From Chloroflexota bacterium (lineage in GTDB: Bacteria; Chloroflexota; Dehalococcoidia; JACPQD01), in NCBI GenBank assembly GCA_016190665.1, contig JACPQD010000092.1:1-62133 (forward strand): 62,133 nucleotides of DNA. Direction: 5' to 3'. Position numbers and translations under genes: made by a program. The notes beneath the pieces are model-generated. The model saw only the letters and a list, made by a program, of their open reading frames with translations, had not been told where the DNA came from and did no database searches. Below are positions 55,639 through 62,133 of this stretch, piece by piece. The first letter of the stretch is position 1; each line of letters begins with the position of its first letter.

Positions 55639-56013
55639 TTACCCTCTCGCGACAAACTTCACACCCTCGATACCGGCGAAGTGCTCATCTTCGGTCCAGA
55701 GTGCTGCACCATAGGCACGGGCGGTGGTCAGAATAACGCTATCAGCCATCGGTAGTCCGAGGTCAGCTGAGTTCCTTGCGGCCCCGAGAGCAAGCGAAAT
55801 ATCCAGGTCTATCACCTGCCCCTGAATCATCACCGCGACGGCTTTCATAGCGTCATCTTCGCTACGTTGTTGCAGGACGCGTTTGAAGACTTCATACAGA
55901 CTGATCGAAGGAACAATCAACTCGCCGACGTTGCGGACTGCCGGCGCGAAGAAGGCGGCATTGGGCCCATCGGCGAAGTACTCCAGCCACCCTGACGAAT
56001 CGACGACGTTCAT
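55639..56013 (-). CDS. PIN-domain toxin (VapC-like, island)
   Basis: 124-aa PIN ribonuclease: NVVDSSGWLEYFADG with the first Asp, ISLYEVFKRVLQQRSEDDAM with the Glu, LGLPMADSVILTTARAYGAA with the third Asp, and LWTEDEHFAGIEGVKFV. It overlaps the AbrB gene by 4 nt. Confidence 0.9.
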   Translation of the reverse strand: MNVVDSSGWLEYFADGPNAAFFAPAVRNVGELIVPSISLYEVFKRVLQQRSEDDAMKAVAVMIQGQVIDLDISLALGAARNSADLGLPMADSVILTTARAYGAALWTEDEHFAGIEGVKFVARG

Positions 56014-56216
56014 ACGCGGTCGGGCTCGCGCTCAACGGAGGTATCAATCCCTTTCAGAAAGCCGCGCATCTCTCCGACCGGTGTGAGTGGAATCAGCTCG
56101 ATTCGGTTCTCGTACCTGATGACCTGGACCTTTTGCCCAGGACGAAGGCTCAAGCGTTCTCTGATGGCGCGAGGGATGACGACCTGAAACTTGGGCGATA
56201 CCGTTACCGTCTCCAT
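56010..56216 (-). CDS. AbrB-type antitoxin (VapB-like, island)
   Basis: 68 aa: METVTVSPKFQVVIPRAIRE, RLSLRPGQKVQVI and a toxin-binding tail MRGFLKGIDTSVERE. ATG at 56216 has GGGAGGG upstream. CGTAATACG at 56241-56249 resembles the operator core of the other AbrB-PIN pair (GTAATAC at 44745). Confidence 0.88.
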   Translation of the reverse strand: METVTVSPKFQVVIPRAIRERLSLRPGQKVQVIRYENRIELIPLTPVGEMRGFLKGIDTSVEREPDRV

Positions 56217-56545
56217 ATGCCCTCCCATCGATAAGCATTTCGTAATACGCTTCTATTGTAGCACGGCTTGGCGTTAGAAGGCGTCTTGTAGTTTTGTAAC
56301 GTGGGTGAAACCCACCGCACCCTTGCTAGCCTTCTTCTGTGCCAAAGTCAGCAACAAGCTGCTTGAGCACCCCCACAACGTCGGCCCCCCGCTCACGCCA
56401 GGCGGCGATACGGTAAGTGGGGTAGGCCTTCATGATGTCGGCCGGCACGTTCAGGACCGCCTTTTCCCGCATCAGCTCAGCAAACCGGTCTCTGGCCCTT
56501 TCAGCGATATCGCTCCCGTTAACCCACCCGAAATTCAACTGCATG
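56217..56545. other. Intergenic region with a possible gene fragment
   Basis: About 330 bases. The near part holds the AbrB operon leader (TACAAT on the minus strand at 56260-56255). From about 56560 to 56326 a minus frame encodes MQLNFGWVNGSDIAERARDR, FAELMREKAVLNVP and WRERGADVVGVLKQLVADFG, which looks like the C-terminal end of a nuclease-related protein but has no N-terminal part. Low confidence. Confidence 0.35.
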
Positions 56546-56854
56546 TCACCATTTGACCAGAAGGTCAACCGCGAACGCGGACAAATAGTTTCCGCCTTGA
56601 GATTGAAAGAACCCTTGTCGGCGCCGGAGCGTGGACGAAAGCCTCTTCCGAATTCTTCTCTTTGCCTGCTCCCAGTCCGACACCGTGGCTTTGCCAGCCG
56701 CGAATGCTTCCTCTCGATCCTTAAGGACGGTTTCGTGCCAATCCGGCGACTTAAGCGCTTTTTCACCTCTGGTCAGCTCGGCCCAGAGGGTCTCCATCAG
56801 GTCCAGCTTTTGAGCAGGGGAAAGCTAGGAAAGCGATGGATCAACTTTATTCAT
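56546..56854 (-). pseudogene. Addiction module component gene with nonsense codon
   Basis: Paralogue of the 54510-54758 gene. From ATG at 56854 it reads MNKVDPSLS, then TAG (56827-56825), then LSPAQKLDLMETLWAELTRG, AFAAGKATVSDWEQAKRRIR. The intact paralogue has Glu at the stop position (LSELSLAQKLDL), so a GAG-to-TAG change is the likely lesion. An internal start at METLWAEL could still give a shorter product. Confidence 0.75.
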
Positions 56855-57025
56855 GACATGTCCCTTCTTGAGCTGGCCCCGGGCCACGTCAGGCGCCAAC
56901 ACCACCACGTTGCTCCCAGCGCGGTAGCGGTTCGCGTATTTGCCGCGCACTCCATCCTTGAGGAGCTTGGTCAAATCATACTCAGGCCGTAATTCGTCCT
57001 CCATCTCGGTCTTAGTGAAAGCCAC
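56825..57025 (-). CDS. BrnT-associated antitoxin-like protein, orphan copy
   Basis: 66 aa: EMEDELRPEYDLTKLLKDGV, RGKYANRYRAGSNVVVLAPD, then VARGQLKKGHVMNKVDPSLS instead of the usual VAxAFPTEEAV ending. The frame runs into the addiction-module pseudogene and ends at that gene's internal TAG, so its own C-terminus has been replaced. No brnT precedes it. Confidence 0.65.
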   Translation of the reverse strand: MAFTKTEMEDELRPEYDLTKLLKDGVRGKYANRYRAGSNVVVLAPDVARGQLKKGHVMNKVDPSLS

Positions 57026-57120
57026 TGTGCCCTCACTTCTGGTGTGTTACGCTCCGCTTCACGAACCGTACTGTGCTCTTACCAGATACGTTCGAGGTCG
57101 TCCCGCGCCGGTAACAAGAG

Positions 57121-57552
57121 TTAGGTTCTCGGCTTAGTACTCAGTGCGAGTCCCTTGTGAGGTGCTTCCGGCAGGCGATAGATGTACGCGTCCTCGATAA
57201 GTGTGCCATCGACAACGTTGTTAGTGAATCTAATCCCGCTTATTCCTGAGCCAGTTCGGATTGCGGTACGCAAGAGCGCAACAACAGGCGCGTCTGGCTT
57301 CGCCAGAGTTATGTTGTCCAACGACAGTTCGCCGAATTCTTGACTGAACGCAGACAGTATTTCCTGAATCTTCCTGTATATCTGTCTTGGGCCTTCGGCG
57401 CCGAGTCTTACGTCAGCAAGGAGGAGTTTCCATTGCTCTTTGTCGGGGAAATAGAGCCAGAATGCGGCGTCTGGCCGAACCCCTTGCTCATCCAGTTTCT
57501 TTATGAGCGCAGCCCCTGCCTCGATCATTTCCTTTGTCAACGTTTCCGTCAC
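57121..57552 (-). CDS. Hypothetical protein paired with HEPN gene
   Basis: 143 aa, not assigned to a named family. EMIEAGAALIKKLDEQGVRP, DAAFWLYFPDKEQWKLLLAD, and IRTGSGISGIRFTNNVVDGT with LIEDAYIYRL are strongly patterned alpha/beta segments. GTG at 57552 overlaps the HEPN stop by 4 nt (GTGA) and has AGAGG 5 nt upstream, indicating tight coupling. Probably the antidote or effector partner of the HEPN protein. Confidence 0.65.
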   Translation of the reverse strand: MTETLTKEMIEAGAALIKKLDEQGVRPDAAFWLYFPDKEQWKLLLADVRLGAEGPRQIYRKIQEILSAFSQEFGELSLDNITLAKPDAPVVALLRTAIRTGSGISGIRFTNNVVDGTLIEDAYIYRLPEAPHKGLALSTKPRT

Positions 57553-57962
57553 CATTTCCTCTTCACCCACGGCAAAATGCCGTCCTTTCCTGTACAAGCT
57601 GAATACAGGCCCCATGCTTGGGCAGCAGTTATCCCGACTTCATACCTTACGGCCTCAGACCAGTCCTTAACGATTCCCCAACTCAGGTCAAGCGCCTGAT
57701 TGGCCTTCCGGTCTCCATCGAATTCTGGCGCTGACCCCGCCACTCTCATCAGTTTCTCAAGATCATGTGTAAACGCCTCGGCGGCGACTTTCCTGTCAGG
57801 GAAGTCATACTGTTTCACCTGCTTGGCCACGCACGCCTTCAGCCCACATTCAACCGCGTATCCTATCAAGTAGTAGGCGCCCGCCCATTGACCAGCGTCG
57901 AGGAGTACCCGGGCTTCAACAACCCGCAACCTGGCAACGTCTTTGAATTGCTGTCTGTTCAT
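57549..57962 (-). CDS. HEPN-domain protein
   Basis: 137 aa: WAGAYYLIGYAVECGLKACV AKQVKQYDF and a C-terminal WSEAVRYEVG segment, the pattern of HEPN proteins that often act as RNase toxins. A classical RxxxxH is not obvious; Arg-Tyr near the C-terminus may take part. It is upstream of and overlaps the 57121 gene. Neither nucleotidyltransferase nor restriction genes accompany it. Confidence 0.75.
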   Translation of the reverse strand: MNRQQFKDVARLRVVEARVLLDAGQWAGAYYLIGYAVECGLKACVAKQVKQYDFPDRKVAAEAFTHDLEKLMRVAGSAPEFDGDRKANQALDLSWGIVKDWSEAVRYEVGITAAQAWGLYSACTGKDGILPWVKRKW

Positions 57963-58004
57963 ACGACATCCACGGCAGAAATCAATGCCAAGAATCGAGG
58001 CTGC

Positions 58005-58220
58005 TCAAACCGCCACCCTTTGCACCCCGATGAATTTCAGGCCGGTCTCGGAAACCTCCTGTCCCTCGACCTCAAGGCACAGGAGAATCACTTCCTTGAC
58101 GCGTTCCGTGAGTTCATCAAGGGACCTGGCCTGAGTGTGGCATCCTCTGAGTTCGGGCACCGTGGCCACGTAATAGCCGCCCTCATCCTTTTGTATGACA
58201 ACGGTGAACTCTCTTTCCAT
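58005..58220 (-). CDS. hicB: Orphan HicB-type antitoxin
   Basis: 71 aa: REFTVVIQKDEGGYYVATVP, ELRGCHTQARSLDELTERVK and SETGLKFIGVQRVAV. ATG at 58220 follows GGGAAGGG. No HicA-like frame follows in the 42 nt before the HEPN gene or elsewhere nearby, so it is either an orphan or serves a distant toxin. Confidence 0.82.
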   Translation of the reverse strand: MEREFTVVIQKDEGGYYVATVPELRGCHTQARSLDELTERVKEVILLCLEVEGQEVSETGLKFIGVQRVAV

Positions 58221-58306
58221 CCCTTCCCTGCCTTTCCCAGTACCGACCGCCTGTGCCGAGGCGCCCTCCATTCCTGCTTCCCGCTCCGCGCTTCGCGCTC
58301 CAAACC

Positions 58307-60121
<1,815 letters not shown>

Positions 60122-60140
60122 TTATAGCATCGGGAACGGG

Positions 60141-60293
60141 AGAAATTGTAGGGGCGGCCCTCCGTGGCCGCCGCCTGTGCCAGACCCAGCCCCTTGGGCG
60201 GTAGGACAGGCATTCCTGCCTGTCCGCCCGGACAGTCTGGAAAGGCTGTCCTACCGGGTTTCCCAACCCCAGGGCGGACAGAGACGTCCGCCC
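60141..60293. repeat. Composite repeats: GTAGGGGCGGCC hairpin and hairpin repeat (E), copy 3
   Basis: GTAGGGGCGGCCCTCCGTGG at 60148-60167 with CCGCC forms a GC-rich hairpin. At 60201-60257 GGTAGGACAGGCATTCCTGC and GGACAGTCTGGAAAGGCTGT with CCTACCGGG repeats family E (copies at 27939 and 49570). The unit is bounded by complementary GTAGGAC/GTCCTAC ends, so the whole can fold on itself. Confidence 0.75.
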
Positions 60294-62006
60294 CTACGTC
60301 CGTCGAGGCCAATTGGCGGGCAACTGCACTTTCCGGCTGACCGGAACACCCTGCTTCTGGTTCTGGGCGTACCCCTTGTTCTGGTTCCGGCCGGGGTCGC
60401 CGCTGACGACTATGCTGATCCATTCGGGCTTGAGGAAGACGGGCACCATTCTCTCCGGATCGTCCGATTCGCAGAAGTCCTTGGAGACCAGCCCCTCCTC
60501 GTAGCACTTGCAGAAGGTGAAGCTGGTGGGACCGGCGCCCCAGGCCAGCCTTTCGAGAACGCCCGCTTTGTCGCGCGTGTTCTCGTACAGGTAGCGCTTG
60601 ATGTCGTCCTTGTCGAAGCCATCTCGGGCCAGGACGCGCGCCACGGCGGGGCTGAGGACGAAGAGCGGGAAGCTCTGCCCGTAGTGGACCGACGTAGGCG
60701 TCTTGTAGGCCATGGAACGGCGCCCGATGAACTCGGAGATGGTCTGCAAATGCTGTTTCGCTGCGTCGCCGCCGCTGTAGATGGCGGGCGAGATGCTGAC
60801 GCAGCTCTGCACCGTGACCACGCTGTCGCCTGGGGCAAAACCTCGTTCCACGCCCAAGGGCTTCCAGCCCAGCTCTGCCACGATGTCCTCGTTCTCCGCC
60901 AGGACCACGTTGAAGGTGGCGCCAATGCTGGCCTTGTCCGTCCCTCCCGGCGGTATGCGCAGCCCGGCGACATTGCGCATATAGAGCCGCAGGAAACGGC
61001 CGATGCTGGTGTTCGCCTGCCGGCCCACCCGCAGCACGCCGGAGCCGTAGTTGAAGTCCAGGTCCTTGATGATCGGGCCGTTGACGATGATGAGGGGCTC
61101 CCAGCCGGGCGTGCTGCCGCCATCCTCGATGCGGAAAAGCGGGTCGGATATGGCGTCGACGACTGCCAGCAGCACGGGCATGTACTCCGGCCGGCACCCG
61201 GCCATGACGCCATTGACAGCCACATTCCAGACGGTCGCCTGCCGGTTCTCGGGCAGGAGCACGCCGATGACCTCGTCCGGGGAGCGATCCGTGAAGGCCA
61301 GGAACCTCTCCACCTCATCGAGTGTAGGCGGCATAATGGGCAGTCCCTCGGCCCAGCCATTGGCATTGAAGAAATCGTAGACCTCTCTCAGCGTTCCCTT
61401 GAAGACGATGTCCCTGGGGCCAGGCTCATTGGGTTTCACCGAGTCTGCAACTGGCGTGGTCAGTCCTCTGATGACATTCTCCAGAAGAACCTCTCTGACT
61501 TTCCTCTCCACCTCTTCCTTGCCGTCCACCATGATCATGCCCGGGTACTCCGCCACGGCGAGATTCTCAGCGCCCAGGGCCTTGGCGATGGCATGGGCCT
61601 GCTGGACGAAGCCAGAGGCGGCGATGGATACGCTGCGGACGCCAGTCTTCTCCGCTACAGCGCTTGCCCGCACCACGGCGGGCGTACAGCTCCCTCAAGA
61701 GCCGACCGCGGAGATGACGGCGTCGCAGCCGTGCTCGCGCAGCATGCCGGGGAGGGCGGCCATCAGTTCCCTCTCTTTCCGGCTGTGCGTGTTGCCGAAG
61801 ACGTTGTAGTCGACGAATTTGACGCCTGGGTATCTCTCCGAAAGCAGCTTCCTCAGGACCGAGAAGATCTGATCGCCTTTGAAAAGCCAGTCCCACAGCT
61901 CGCAAATGGTTCTACCGCTTAAGTCATCCGCCCTTTTAGCCAGCGGCAACGGTTCGTAAACGGCTTTCCCCAGCGGCCACACTACCTCGTACAACGCTTC
62001 TGCCAA
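60294..62006 (-). CDS. UGSC-family selenoprotein fused to partner domain, in-frame TGA (Sec104)
   Basis: 570-aa protein read through a TGA at 61697-61695. Before it the frame reads REHGCDAVISAVGS, after it GSCTPAVVRASAVAEKTGVR, giving the canonical motif U104-G-S-C107. Residues 1 to about 190 are the UGSC domain; from about residue 220 (FKGTLREVYDFFNANGWAEG) to the end it is homologous to the separate protein at 32425-33468, including VMAGC. TTG at 62006 has AGGAGG 6 nt upstream. A hairpin fitting a bacterial SECIS is at 61666-61683. Without Sec insertion only a 103-aa fragment, and perhaps an internally started second part, would be made. Function unknown; redox chemistry is expected from the U-x-x-C motif. 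Confidence 0.92.
61666..61683 (-). promoter_or_regulatory. Candidate bacterial SECIS element (fused UGSC gene)
   Basis: On the minus strand GCCCGC-CGTGGT-GCGGGC forms a perfect 6-bp GC stem with a 6-nt loop that has G at its second position. The loop starts 17 nt after the TGA. Spacing, stem length, loop size and G position all meet the published rules for bacterial SECIS hairpins. Confidence 0.82.
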
Positions 62007-62021
62007 AACATCCTCCTTTAC

Positions 62022-62133
62022 GCAGGTTAGAGGTTAGAGGTTAGAGGTTAGAGGACCCCCTACCCATATCCCCTGGGCTGCAGGTTGTGGAGCCTCCCTC
62101 TCCCCTAACCCCTATCCCCTATCCCCTATAACC
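62022..62133. repeat. 7-bp tandem repeats at the window edge
   Basis: GGTTAGA is repeated four times at 62025-62052. Further on, CCCCTAT repeats three times near 62107-62128, ending CTATAACC. These sit upstream of the fused selenoprotein gene; AGGAGG of that gene lies just before them. They look like low-complexity intergenic filler similar to other gaps here. Confidence 0.7.

Noticed and set aside
62022..62052. CRISPR or telomere-like array
   Set aside because: The GGTTAGA units are contiguous heptamers without spacers, only four copies, and no cas gene is present.

Overview
The window is a GC-rich bacterial chromosome segment with tightly packed, often overlapping genes, frequent GTG/TTG starts and strong AGGAGG-type ribosome binding sites. 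Secreted proteins carry long Pro/Thr or Ala/Pro linkers (PTPTPTP, PAAAPTP). This style, together with a MoaD-MoaE fusion, a DUF166 protein, a small EF-Tu-domain-II-like protein, three solute-binding lipoproteins in a row and UGSC selenoproteins, suggests an uncultured Chloroflexota (Dehalococcoidia-like) genome. That assignment is inference; no rRNA or tRNA gene was seen.

Layout. 0-5.6 kb: three paralogous family-5 (peptide/nickel type) substrate-binding lipoproteins on the minus strand. 5.9-15.1 kb, plus strand: argF, cdaA-cdaR (c-di-AMP synthesis), der, plsY-gpsA (phospholipid precursors), an M23 lipoprotein and an M1-like metallopeptidase. 15.1-16.8 kb, minus: a secreted RCC1-repeat protein. 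17.0-27.9 kb, plus: rsmI, then a riboflavin cluster ribD ... ribE ... ribBA-ribH whose genes are separated by a DUF3467/VapBC-like module, two hicBA modules, a GNAT acetyltransferase, a SIR2-like protein and an ABC-2 exporter. 28.0-32.3 kb: an EF-Tu-like mini protein (minus), then moaD-moaE fusion, DUF166, an unknown/HEPN pair and a radical SAM protein. 32.4-40.6 kb, minus: rplI-dnaB-dnaD-(tandem DnaC-like loader)-glycosyltransferase 9-M24 peptidase-UGSC selenoprotein-UGSC partner. 40.8-43.9 kb, plus: a Xer recombinase and a secreted HExxH protease. 44.0-46.4 kb, minus: three toxin-antitoxin pairs. 46.7-50.7 kb, plus: DUF362, gltX, mnmA. 50.7-54.0 kb, minus: pheA, two TrkA-type proteins and an HgdB-like protein. 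54.0-58.2 kb, minus: a dense toxin-antitoxin cluster with duplicated and decayed copies. 58.3-62.0 kb, minus: eno, a LOG-like protein and a second, fused UGSC selenoprotein.

Most striking observation. Two genes contain an in-frame TGA exactly at the first position of the redox motif U-G-(G/S)-C (33817-33819 and 61695-61697, minus strand). Each TGA is followed at the expected distance by a hairpin that fits a bacterial SECIS element. At the first locus the selenoprotein lies 12 nt upstream of a separate gene. At the second locus a homologue of that second gene is fused to the C-terminus of the selenoprotein. The split and fused arrangements together suggest a two-component selenium-dependent system of unknown function.

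A second theme is intergenic DNA built from several families of short, degenerate, hairpin-prone repeats that recur across the window, in places reaching into the ends of genes.
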